Source: Desulfogranum marinum
GTDB taxonomy: Bacteria > Desulfobacterota > Desulfobulbia > Desulfobulbales > Desulfobulbaceae
Length of the DNA stretch: 64,000 nt
NCBI RefSeq assembly: GCF_016918565.1
Contig: NZ_JAFFQD010000004.1
Coordinates: 98,564-162,563 of the forward strand
Direction: 5' to 3'
Each line of letters opens with the position of its first letter. Position 1 is the first letter of the stretch. The notes under the pieces are model-generated. The model was not told the origin of the DNA. It worked only from the letters and a program-made list of their open reading frames with translations, and made no database searches. Below are positions 26,721 to 35,038 of this stretch, one piece after another. The translations under genes were made by a program, and so were the position numbers.

Positions 26721-27695
26721 GTGATAAAGGAGGAAGGACCATTTAGACGTGCTTCAATTTTAAAATACATGCTGCTGACGGCAGCTGTATTTTTTTTGCC
26801 ATCTTTCTTCCCTCTTTTACTTGGGTGGTCACAAGGTGTATTGAGCATTCCGGTATTTCTGATTTTTTGCTTTTTGGGTCCTAAAAACGGCTTGAAATTT
26901 TTGAGAAATAGCCTGCTCCTCGCTGGAGCGGGCTTGATCATTGCTCAACGCATTGAGATATTTCTTTTTTCACTCACATTTATTCCACTGGGGTACACGC
27001 TCTACCAAGGCATGATCGCAGAGGAAAACGCTGTAGTTACAGGCGTTAAAGGAATCGTAACACAAGGTGGTAGCTGGATAATCTTCTGGATTATCTGTAG
27101 TTTGATAACCTCGGAAAATTTGTACACGCAGTTGGTCACCATGCTCGATGCCGGCTTTGCGCAAGCATACGTGGTATACAGCAAGCAGCCCGATATTTCG
27201 GCTGAGGTGCTTTACGCCCTGCAAATAGCCATTGAAGAAGTGCGCAGGGTCATTCCTCGTATACTTCCTGGTATATTAGGTTGTATGGTGATTGCTACAG
27301 TTTGGTTTAATCTGGTTATTAGCAACATTCTAGCTAAAAAAATGCAGCTCACCGAGAAAGGATGGGGCAAATATACAGCATGGTCTTTACCGGAGCAGCT
27401 AGTTTGGTTGCCCATATCTGTAGTCGTTGCCATGCTTGTAGGAAGCGGAGCAATAAAGGATACAGCTATATGTCTCCTGCTGGTGAGCGTTTTGCTCTAT
27501 TTTTTTCAAGGGTTGGCCGTTTTTATCCACCTGCTGGACAAATGGAACGTTCCCGGCTTTTTCAGGCTTGCTCTATACTTTATACTTATTATACAGAGTT
27601 ATGGTCTGATTTTTCTTGCTATATTAGGCTTTGCTGATGTGTGGCTTAATTTTAGAAAACTTCCGGGTAGTGTTACCGATCACACAGATAAATAA
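26721..27695 (+). CDS. DUF2232 (YybS-like) polytopic membrane protein
   Basis: A 324-residue inner-membrane protein with multiple hydrophobic segments, for example the first near residues 16-36 (MLLTAAVFFLPSFFPLLLGW) and others around FLIFCFLG, IIFWIICSLIT and LLLVSVLLYFFQGLAVFI. It resembles the DUF2232 family, which commonly sits between rpsR and rplI. The function is unknown. A GTG at 26721 is the most upstream start; an ATG at 26769 is also possible. Confidence 0.8.
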   Translation: MIKEEGPFRRASILKYMLLTAAVFFLPSFFPLLLGWSQGVLSIPVFLIFCFLGPKNGLKFLRNSLLLAGAGLIIAQRIEIFLFSLTFIPLGYTLYQGMIAEENAVVTGVKGIVTQGGSWIIFWIICSLITSENLYTQLVTMLDAGFAQAYVVYSKQPDISAEVLYALQIAIEEVRRVIPRILPGILGCMVIATVWFNLVISNILAKKMQLTEKGWGKYTAWSLPEQLVWLPISVVVAMLVGSGAIKDTAICLLLVSVLLYFFQGLAVFIHLLDKWNVPGFFRLALYFILIIQSYGLIFLAILGFADVWLNFRKLPGSVTDHTDK

Positions 27696-27769
27696 ACAAA
27701 GTTATCATTATCGCCAAAAGGCAATATATCGTTGATAAACGAACCAAAATACATGTAGAGGGTTCACTC

Positions 27770-28225
27770 ATGGAAATCATACTTAAAGAAACAATAGATA
27801 CCCTTGGTCAGGAAGGCGAAATAGTAAAGGTAAAAGATGGATATGCCAGAAATTACCTGATTCCGCAGAAAAAAGCAGTAATTGTTAATAAAACTGCGCT
27901 CGCACTGTTAGAGAAAGAAAAACAGGCAATTGAAGCACGACTTGCTCAGCAACAAAAAGATGCTGAAAAAATGACGGCACAACTTGCTGACAAGGTAATT
28001 ACCATCACCAAGCGTGTTGGTGACGAAGATCGCCTTTTCGGCTCAGTAACCAATAGCGATATTGTTGCTGGACTTGAAGGAATGGGAGTAAGCGTGGATA
28101 AAAAAAGCATTGTCCTCAAAGAACCCATTAAACAACTGGGAGAGTACAAAATCCCTGTAAAAGTCGGTTTTCAGGCCGTTGCTGAGATTGCTGTTCAGGT
28201 TATTCCGGAAACCCTTGCGGAATAA
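27770..28225 (+). CDS. rplI: 50S ribosomal protein L9
   Basis: A 151-residue L9. The N-terminal domain shows the family signature GQEGEIVKVKDGYARNYLIPQKKA; a long helix (ALALLEKEKQAIEARLAQQQ) leads to the C-terminal domain (RLFGSVTNSDI). It closes the ribosomal operon and is followed by a hairpin terminator at 28263. Confidence 0.97.
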   Translation: MEIILKETIDTLGQEGEIVKVKDGYARNYLIPQKKAVIVNKTALALLEKEKQAIEARLAQQQKDAEKMTAQLADKVITITKRVGDEDRLFGSVTNSDIVAGLEGMGVSVDKKSIVLKEPIKQLGEYKIPVKVGFQAVAEIAVQVIPETLAE

Positions 28226-28262
28226 TCCTTTTTTATCTCACTCTCAGCTGTTTCGCGTTTTT

Positions 28263-28296
28263 GAGTAGCTCTTGATTGGGTAGAGCTCCTCTTTTT
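28263..28296 (+). terminator. Rho-independent terminator after rplI
   Basis: The stem AGCTCT/AGAGCT (28267-28272 with 28282-28287) is extended outward by GAG/CTC and followed by a TTTTT run. It lies 37 bases after the rplI stop. Confidence 0.7.
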
Positions 28297-28362
28297 CGTT
28301 GAATAAATAGTTTATTTATTTTTAGAGTTTTTTTGTAAAAAATAAATATTATAGGTCACCAC

Positions 28363-28392
28363 AGTGCCTTTTCTGATTGCAGAAAAGGCACT
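28363..28392. terminator. Perfect 13-bp hairpin between rplI and dnaB
   Basis: AGTGCCTTTTCTG (28363-28375) pairs with CAGAAAAGGCACT (28380-28392) around ATTG. A T-run exists only on the minus-strand side. It could be a terminator facing left, or a structure in the dnaB leader. Confidence 0.45.
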
Positions 28393-28477
28393 TGTAATTT
28401 GGGCGTGCATAAATATGCAATGACAGTATAGTTGTTGCTAACGTCTTCGTATTATCCCATAGCATCTGTTTCAAGGC

Positions 28478-29857
28478 ATGGAAATGCAACAAGCAACAGC
28501 TCCGCCCCTCACCATACTTCCTAAAATGCTTCCTCCGCAGAACATTGAAGCTGAACAGGCTGTTCTTGGTACCATTCTCATTCAAGATAAATCATTACTT
28601 CAGGTCGCAGAAATTATCGACCCTGAAGATTTTTATAAAAATGCGCATAAAATTATTTATGCAGCAATGGTATCACTTTTCGAAAAGAGCGAACCACACG
28701 ATCTTATAACCGTTACGGGGCTGCTCAACGATCAAAATAAACTTGAAAAGGCTGGTGGCGCCGGCTACATAGCTTCTTTAACCGATATCATCCCCTTTAC
28801 CGGTACTCTTGTTCATCACGCCAATATTATCAGAAAAAAATCTGTATTACGGCGACTCATTCAGACGACTTCCGAGGTGGCTGCACGTTGCTATGATACG
28901 CAGGATGATATTGAAACGCTGGTAGACGAAGCTGAAAAGACTATTTTTGAAATTGCCCAGTCCAAGAAAGGACAGGGATTTCAGCCAATGGCCAACATTG
29001 TTCCAAAAGCCTTTGACAGAATTACCAAGCTTTATGACCGTCAAGAACTCATCACCGGAGTTGCCACCGGCTATGATGAACTGGACAAAATGACTGCAGG
29101 ATTTCAGTCATCTGACATGATAGTTCTTGCTGCTCGTCCTTCCATGGGTAAAACAGCCCTGGCAATGAACATTGTTCAGCATGCTGCACTTATTGAAAAA
29201 GTACCTGTAGCTGTTTTCAGTCTTGAAATGTCTATGGAGTCCCTAGCCTTACGAATGTTGTGTTCTTTAGGGCGCATTGACTCGCAAAGAATGAGGACAG
29301 GCAAACTCCTAGAGACAGATTGGCCCAAGTTGACCCGTGCTACTGGTATGCTAGCCGATGCTCCCATCTATATAGATGATACCGCAGGGCTCACCGTACT
29401 TGAAATGCGAGCCAAAGCGAGGCGATTAAAATCAGAAGATAATATCGGAATGGTAGTTGTAGATTATCTCCAACTCATGCAAGGGAAAAGTGGTATTGAA
29501 AACAGAGCCCAGGAGATATCTGATATTTCAAGGTCGTTAAAGGGGATGGCCAAAGAACTTGATGTCCCTGTGGTTGCTCTCTCGCAGTTGAACCGGAGCT
29601 TGGAGAGCCGTACCGATAAAAGACCACAACTCTCAGATTTACGTGAATCCGGAGCCATCGAACAGGATGCTGATGTTATCATGTTTATCTACCGTGACGA
29701 GATCTATAATAAGGCTGAAGATAATCCCAACAGAGGTTTGGCTGAAGTTATAGTCGGTAAACAGAGAAATGGCCCAACCGGAATTATTAAACTTACCTTC
29801 CTTGGAGAGTTTACTACATTTGAAAATTACACTACCCTTGCTCCACCTCTTACATAA
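28478..29857 (+). CDS. dnaB: Replicative DNA helicase DnaB
   Basis: The hexameric replication-fork helicase, 459 residues, normal length. The N-terminal DnaB domain (PQNIEAEQAVLGTILIQD) is followed by the RecA-like core with Walker A ARPSMGKTA, Walker B-type VVVDYLQLM and the arginine-rich KQRNGPTG loop near the C-terminus. No intein is present. It lies downstream of the ribosomal operon, a common arrangement, and is separated from it by a terminator. Confidence 0.97.
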   Translation: MEMQQATAPPLTILPKMLPPQNIEAEQAVLGTILIQDKSLLQVAEIIDPEDFYKNAHKIIYAAMVSLFEKSEPHDLITVTGLLNDQNKLEKAGGAGYIASLTDIIPFTGTLVHHANIIRKKSVLRRLIQTTSEVAARCYDTQDDIETLVDEAEKTIFEIAQSKKGQGFQPMANIVPKAFDRITKLYDRQELITGVATGYDELDKMTAGFQSSDMIVLAARPSMGKTALAMNIVQHAALIEKVPVAVFSLEMSMESLALRMLCSLGRIDSQRMRTGKLLETDWPKLTRATGMLADAPIYIDDTAGLTVLEMRAKARRLKSEDNIGMVVVDYLQLMQGKSGIENRAQEISDISRSLKGMAKELDVPVVALSQLNRSLESRTDKRPQLSDLRESGAIEQDADVIMFIYRDEIYNKAEDNPNRGLAEVIVGKQRNGPTGIIKLTFLGEFTTFENYTTLAPPLT

Positions 29858-29939
29858 TAGCTTTTCAAGAGTTGGTTCGAATAGGGAAACATATAGGTTT
29901 TCGTAACCAGAATATTCAATTCATTACCGGCAACTGATT

Positions 29940-32420
29940 ATGCAGCAGACAAACGAAAAATATGATTTTCAAGCCATCGAGAGCAGGTGGCAACAGCAAT
30001 GGGATAAACTTGCGCCATACAAGGTTACTCATGAAAGTAACCAGAAAAAATATTATGTATTGGAAATGTTTCCCTACCCTTCTGGTCGTATTCATATGGG
30101 GCATGTACGCAACTACACAATAGGCGATGTTATCGCCAGGTACAAAAGGCTTCAGGGATATAACGTTATTCATCCCATGGGGTGGGACGCTTTTGGACTG
30201 CCCGCTGAAAATGCTGCCATGAAAAGAGGTGTGCACCCTGCTGCCTGGACTTACGAAAATATTGATTACATGCGTGAGCAACTTAAAGCCCTTGGACTCA
30301 GTTACGATTGGGATCGGGAACTTGCCACATGCAATCCCAAGTATTATCGATGGGAACAACAATTGTTTCTTGAAATGCTTGAGAAAGGTCTGGTGTACCG
30401 AAAAGAAACCACGGTTAACTGGTGTAATGATTGTCAGACCGTCCTTGCACGGGAACAAGTTATTGATGGACTTTGCTGGCGCTGCGATCAGCCGGTGTTG
30501 CCTAAAACAATGTATGGGTGGTTTTTTAAAATTACCGAGTATGCTGATGAACTCCTAGAAGACCTTGATTCACTGACCGGGTGGCCTGATAAAGTTGCAA
30601 CCATGCAGCGTAACTGGATTGGCAAAAGTACAGGTCTTGCCTGCGATTTTCAGGTGGATGGAGTAGATGCTGTTGTTTCTATATTTACTACGCGGCCAGA
30701 CACGATTTACGGAGTCACCTTTATGTCTTTGGCTGTTGAGCACCCCTTAATCGAAGAACTCATCTCCGGAGAACAGCAGCAAGACGCTGTAAAAGAATTT
30801 ATAGAATCAACTCTTATTGAAAAACAACGGGCAAGTGCAGATCAGGAGCCAGAAAAGAAAGGTGTTTTTACAGGGAAATACTGTATTAACCCTTTTAATG
30901 GTGATCGCATCCCCATTTACGTGGCCAACTTTGTTTTGATGGAATACGGTACTGGTGCCGTCATGGCCGTACCTGCCCATGATCAGAGGGATTTTGAATT
31001 TGCCCAAAAATATGACTTGCCCATAAGGGTTGTCATTCAACCTGAAAACGAATCTCTTTCCGGTGACAGCCTTGAAGCTGCTTATGACCAACCAGGGCAT
31101 CTCGTTGATTCCGGCGAATTTACCGGACTCGATTCATCTGCGGCGAGAAAAGCAATTATTGATCACGCGGTTAATAATCAGTTTGGTCAGCCGCACATAA
31201 CCTATCGTCTTCGAGATTGGGGGATTTCCAGGCAACGATACTGGGGAGCACCGATTCCAGTTATTCATTGTGACCAGTGCGGAGTTGTTCCAGTTGCTAA
31301 AGATGACTTACCTGTTGTTTTGCCCGGCGCTGACAAAGCAGGTGGCGAGCACACTCCGTTGCACCAGCAGGAAGCATTTTATACAACCAAGTGTCCCAAG
31401 TGCGGCAAAGCTGCACAAAGGGAAACAGATACCATGGATACCTTTGTTGAGTCATCATGGTATTTTATCAGGTACACAAATCCCGGCTATCTTGACGGAC
31501 CCATTGACCCTGATGCTGCCAAGTACTGGATGGCGGTTGATCAGTACATCGGTGGAGTTGAACACGCCATCCTCCATCTGCTTTATTCTCGTTTTTTCAC
31601 GAAAGTACTCCGAGACCTTGGCTACGTTACCATCGATGAACCATTTACCAACCTTTTAACGCAGGGGATGGTTATTAAAGATGGTGCAAAGATGTCCAAA
31701 TCCAAAGGGAATGTAGTTGATCCCAATGATCTTATTGAAAAATTTGGTGCAGATACTGTCCGTCTCTTTTCTCTGTTTGCAGCACCTCCGGAGAGAGACC
31801 TTGAATGGAATGCCCAGGGTGTAGAGGGCTCCTCACGATTTCTTAATCGAGTGTACCGGTTGATACAGCAGAATGTGGGCGCTTTTAACGATGATAGCAC
31901 CATTTCTTCCGGCAAACTCAATGAGGCGTCAAGGGAGTTGCATCGGAAAACACACCAGACCATTCGCAGGGTTACGGAAAGTATTGAATCGAATTTTCAT
32001 TTTAATACTGCGATTTCCGGAGTGATGGAGCTAGTTAACACTACAACGGGAGTACTCGGAGGAAAACAGGAGGTTGATCAAACTGTACTCAAGCAGGCAC
32101 TTGAGACCATTATAGTGCTGCTTTTTCCTATGGTGCCTCATTTTTGTGAAGAATTATGGCAGGCTACCAATCACCCTCAAACCCTTGACCAGGCTTCATG
32201 GCCAGAGTTTGATGCTGAAGCCGCTAAAGAGGAAGAACTCACCATTGTCGTCCAAATAAACGGCAAGGTTCGTGCCAAACTTCAGGTTGCTTCAGATATT
32301 AGTGATGATGATATTCAAGCTATTGCGCTTGCCAATGAAAAAGTTCTCAAGTTCATGCAGGACAGTACACCCAAGAAAGTTATTGTAGTTAAAAAGAAAC
32401 TTGTTAATATTGTATTATAA
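29940..32420 (+). CDS. leuS: Leucyl-tRNA synthetase
   Basis: Class I aminoacyl-tRNA synthetase of 826 residues. The HIGH motif appears as PYPSGRIHMGHVRNY near residue 45 and the KMSKS loop as GAKMSKSKGN near residue 580. The CP1 editing domain (with TTRPDTIYGVTFM) and zinc-type cysteine pairs (CNDCQ ... CWRCD; CDQC ... CPKC) are visible. The anticodon-binding and C-terminal domains are complete. The lptE-like gene follows after 54 bases. Confidence 0.98.
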   Translation: MQQTNEKYDFQAIESRWQQQWDKLAPYKVTHESNQKKYYVLEMFPYPSGRIHMGHVRNYTIGDVIARYKRLQGYNVIHPMGWDAFGLPAENAAMKRGVHPAAWTYENIDYMREQLKALGLSYDWDRELATCNPKYYRWEQQLFLEMLEKGLVYRKETTVNWCNDCQTVLAREQVIDGLCWRCDQPVLPKTMYGWFFKITEYADELLEDLDSLTGWPDKVATMQRNWIGKSTGLACDFQVDGVDAVVSIFTTRPDTIYGVTFMSLAVEHPLIEELISGEQQQDAVKEFIESTLIEKQRASADQEPEKKGVFTGKYCINPFNGDRIPIYVANFVLMEYGTGAVMAVPAHDQRDFEFAQKYDLPIRVVIQPENESLSGDSLEAAYDQPGHLVDSGEFTGLDSSAARKAIIDHAVNNQFGQPHITYRLRDWGISRQRYWGAPIPVIHCDQCGVVPVAKDDLPVVLPGADKAGGEHTPLHQQEAFYTTKCPKCGKAAQRETDTMDTFVESSWYFIRYTNPGYLDGPIDPDAAKYWMAVDQYIGGVEHAILHLLYSRFFTKVLRDLGYVTIDEPFTNLLTQGMVIKDGAKMSKSKGNVVDPNDLIEKFGADTVRLFSLFAAPPERDLEWNAQGVEGSSRFLNRVYRLIQQNVGAFNDDSTISSGKLNEASRELHRKTHQTIRRVTESIESNFHFNTAISGVMELVNTTTGVLGGKQEVDQTVLKQALETIIVLLFPMVPHFCEELWQATNHPQTLDQASWPEFDAEAAKEEELTIVVQINGKVRAKLQVASDISDDDIQAIALANEKVLKFMQDSTPKKVIVVKKKLVNIVL

Positions 32421-32474
32421 TTTACTACAGTTACGAAATAACAATAATTATTATAGACTGAAAGGAGATAGACA

Positions 32475-33023
32475 GTGAAAATAAAGACCCAGGGACTGGC
32501 CGCTATTGTGTTCATTACTTTCTGCCTCTGCAGTTGTAGTGCATATTATTTCCCTCATATTTATGAAGGGCCAAGCCAGGTTATTTATGCTCCTACATGG
32601 AAAAACCGGACCAGCAAGCTTGGTTTGGATTCACAGATCTATCAAACTTTATCTCGGTGGTTTTTGAAATCAGAATCCATTACCTTGACCAAAGACCAAA
32701 CTAAAGCTGACCTTGTTCTTGCCGGTGAAATCGTTTCCATAAGTTTACCTAGTATCTCGTGGGATGGTCAATCAAATGCCACTGATATTAAGGTCAGACT
32801 TGGTGTTCGCTATGTACTCAAAGATCTGAAATCCGGCAAAATACTCTGGGAAGTGCCTGAACAACTTTGGACAGAAGACTATCCTGCAGAAACAGTCAAT
32901 GCCACCATCGAAGCAGAGGCACTTGAAACTATTGTCGATGATCTCTCTGAGTCTATTTATCTCGGTACATTAAAAAGATTGCGACAAAAAAACATGCCAC
33001 CCACAGAAACAGTTACCAAATAA
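32475..33023 (+). CDS. lptE: LptE-like LPS-assembly lipoprotein
   Basis: An outer-membrane lipoprotein thought to plug the LptD channel and help insert lipopolysaccharide. The 182-residue precursor has a type II signal peptide ending in LCSC (lipidated Cys21). The mature part (IYEGPSQVIYAPTWKNRTSK, then ADLVLAGEIVSIS) fits the LptE family, as does its place directly after leuS, as in many proteobacteria. The GTG start follows AAAGGAGATAG. It ends before a strong terminator. Confidence 0.85.
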   Translation: MKIKTQGLAAIVFITFCLCSCSAYYFPHIYEGPSQVIYAPTWKNRTSKLGLDSQIYQTLSRWFLKSESITLTKDQTKADLVLAGEIVSISLPSISWDGQSNATDIKVRLGVRYVLKDLKSGKILWEVPEQLWTEDYPAETVNATIEAEALETIVDDLSESIYLGTLKRLRQKNMPPTETVTK

Positions 33024-33044
33024 ACGAAGCAATCATTCCCTGCA

Positions 33045-33082
33045 AGGCGCTTCAGAAGTTGGTTTCTGAAGCGCCTTTTTTT
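33045..33082 (+). terminator. Strong rho-independent terminator after lptE
   Basis: AGGCGCTTCAGAA (33045-33057) pairs with TTCTGAAGCGCCT (33064-33076), followed by a T-run of seven. Confidence 0.9.
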
Positions 33083-33104
33083 ATTGTGATTTTAATTGAA
33101 CCAA

Positions 33105-34079
33105 ATGAACCCACCGCTTAAACCCCTTCAAATCGGGAAACTCGTTTTACCCAACCCTTTTCTTCTCGCCCCATTAGCAGGTTATACAGATCTTGCCTTT
33201 CGCCTTTTGTGCCGAGAAATGGGTGCTTCTCTTTGTTTTTCTGAAATGATCAGTTGCCATGGCTTGGTATATGGTCAGAAGAATACTCTGGTCTTGTTGG
33301 ATACCGTGAGTGAAGAACGACCTTTTGGTATTCAGTTATTTGGAAGTGATCCAATTGCGATGGGTAAAGCAGCTGCTATCGTTTCTACCTATCCCGTTGA
33401 TGTAATTGATATCAACATGGGTTGCCCTGTAAGAAAAGTTATTAAAAAAGGTGCCGGTTCCGCACTTATGAAAATCCCTGAACTTGCTGAAGCCATAATC
33501 AAAGCGGTCTGTGCCAATACTTCGCTCCCGGTGACCGTTAAATTTCGTAGTGGGTGGACTCACGAGAGTATTACCGCTGTCAGCTTTGCTCACATGGTTG
33601 AGAATGCAGGTGCAGCAGCACTCACCGTTCATGCCCGAACATGGTCTCAAGGGTTTGGAGGGCTTGCAGATTGGGACATTATCCGCCAAGTTAAACAGGC
33701 TGTTTCTATTCCGGTTATCGGCAATGGCGACGTACTTTCTTATGAACAAGGGGTACGGCGAATACAGGAAACCGGATGCGACGGTATCATGGTTGGCAGA
33801 GGGGCGCTAGGCAATCCTTGGGTTTTCTCCCCACAGGGGCGGCCTGCAACTCTTTCCGGAAGACTTGTTCAGTTACAGCGACATATGGAGCTTTCTGATA
33901 AGTATTTGCCGAATCAAAAAATGCTTTTTAGAATTAAGAATCACGCGGGTCGGTATTGTGCGGAAATTCCTGGCGCTGCCCGTATGCGAAAAAAAATTTA
34001 TGATTGCGAAAATATGATTGAATTGCTGCAGCTTTTTACAACAGAGGCAAACTATAACGGGCCAGTAGATGAAGACTAA
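33105..34079 (+). CDS. dusB: tRNA-dihydrouridine synthase (DusB family)
   Basis: A flavoenzyme that reduces uridine to dihydrouridine in tRNA. The 324-residue protein (from the ATG at 33105; an in-frame TTG lies at 33096) has the TIM-barrel start PFLLAPLAGYTDLAFR and the catalytic Cys107 in DINMGCPVRKVIKKGAGSAL. The FMN-binding GNGDV and GIMVGRGALGNPW segments follow. Its coding region begins just after the lptE terminator; no clear ribosome-binding site is seen. Confidence 0.93.
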   Translation: MNPPLKPLQIGKLVLPNPFLLAPLAGYTDLAFRLLCREMGASLCFSEMISCHGLVYGQKNTLVLLDTVSEERPFGIQLFGSDPIAMGKAAAIVSTYPVDVIDINMGCPVRKVIKKGAGSALMKIPELAEAIIKAVCANTSLPVTVKFRSGWTHESITAVSFAHMVENAGAAALTVHARTWSQGFGGLADWDIIRQVKQAVSIPVIGNGDVLSYEQGVRRIQETGCDGIMVGRGALGNPWVFSPQGRPATLSGRLVQLQRHMELSDKYLPNQKMLFRIKNHAGRYCAEIPGAARMRKKIYDCENMIELLQLFTTEANYNGPVDED

Positions 34080-34171
34080 TAATCATCTTGTTTATTGCTT
34101 AATTGGATTTTTCTTCGCATAGAAAGGTGGGCGCTGGATCCGAGAGATTGGGAAAAAAAATGCTGCACAGC

Positions 34172-35038
34172 CTAATCGTTGGTTTTGTTTTTGGCTGCAG
34201 GCACCCTTGGTTGAGTTTGTAGATTAAAACGTTCTATTTGCTGATATAAGCTCACCGAAATGGCCTGGGCGCGGTTAAGTTCTTCCCAACTCATGTCAGC
34301 CATAAGACTGTTTCGGCTAATTCTGGCTGTGGTGTTTCCCTGGCTGGCGGCTATCGAATACCATGCATACCCCAGGGCAAGGTCTCTTGCTGTGCCCGTT
34401 CCTGTCGCATGCATCATACCCACATTGGACTGAGCTAAACTATCGCCCTGCAAGGCTGCTTGGGTGTATAGCTCCAGGGCCCTGGACAGATCACTTTGAC
34501 CATCAAGCCCATGATAATAAATAAAAGCAAGATCGGTAATTGCCGCCAGATTGTTAGCCTGCGCTGCAGGGATGAGCCATTTTTTGGCTTCTTTGTAGCT
34601 TTGCGGAACACCGCTTCCGCGAAGGTACATACTGCCTATTATCTGCATAGACTCAGGGGTACGCTTATTTTGTTTTGCAGCCTTCAGCAGCCATTTAAAG
34701 GCTTCCTTTAAGTCCGGATCAGTTCCCATCCCTTTAAAGAACATTCCACCTACCACAAACTGTGCTTCAGCGTCACCTCTTTGTGCTGCCACCTTGTACA
34801 AGTTTAAAGCTTTTGCATAGTTCTGAGGTTTTCCTATTCCGTTATAATATTTATATGCTTGAACTTTAAAGAGTTGGATTTGTTCATCTATTTCTTCTGC
34901 AGCATAGACATTAGAGCCATGAACGGTAGACAATAACAAGTAAAATGCCGCAACAATACCAAGAAGCAGTTTCAGGAGATGTAATGCAGGTAAAATCGTA
35001 GATGCAAAAAAAATGTCGTGTTTGCCATTTTTTTTCAT
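34172..35038 (-). CDS. Exported Sel1-like repeat protein
   Basis: A 288-residue protein with an N-terminal hydrophobic signal or anchor segment (LHLLKLLLGIVAAFYLLLS, about residues 18-36). About five Sel1-like repeats follow, each with a central glycine-rich turn (YYNGIGKPQNYAKALNLY, MFFKGMGTDPDLKEAFKWL, MYLRGSGVPQSYKEAKKWL and so on). Such repeats mediate protein contacts. Its start overlaps the stop of the VWA gene by 4 bases, so it is translated from the same mRNA. Confidence 0.88.
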   Translation of the reverse strand: MKKNGKHDIFFASTILPALHLLKLLLGIVAAFYLLLSTVHGSNVYAAEEIDEQIQLFKVQAYKYYNGIGKPQNYAKALNLYKVAAQRGDAEAQFVVGGMFFKGMGTDPDLKEAFKWLLKAAKQNKRTPESMQIIGSMYLRGSGVPQSYKEAKKWLIPAAQANNLAAITDLAFIYYHGLDGQSDLSRALELYTQAALQGDSLAQSNVGMMHATGTGTARDLALGYAWYSIAASQGNTTARISRNSLMADMSWEELNRAQAISVSLYQQIERFNLQTQPRVPAAKNKTND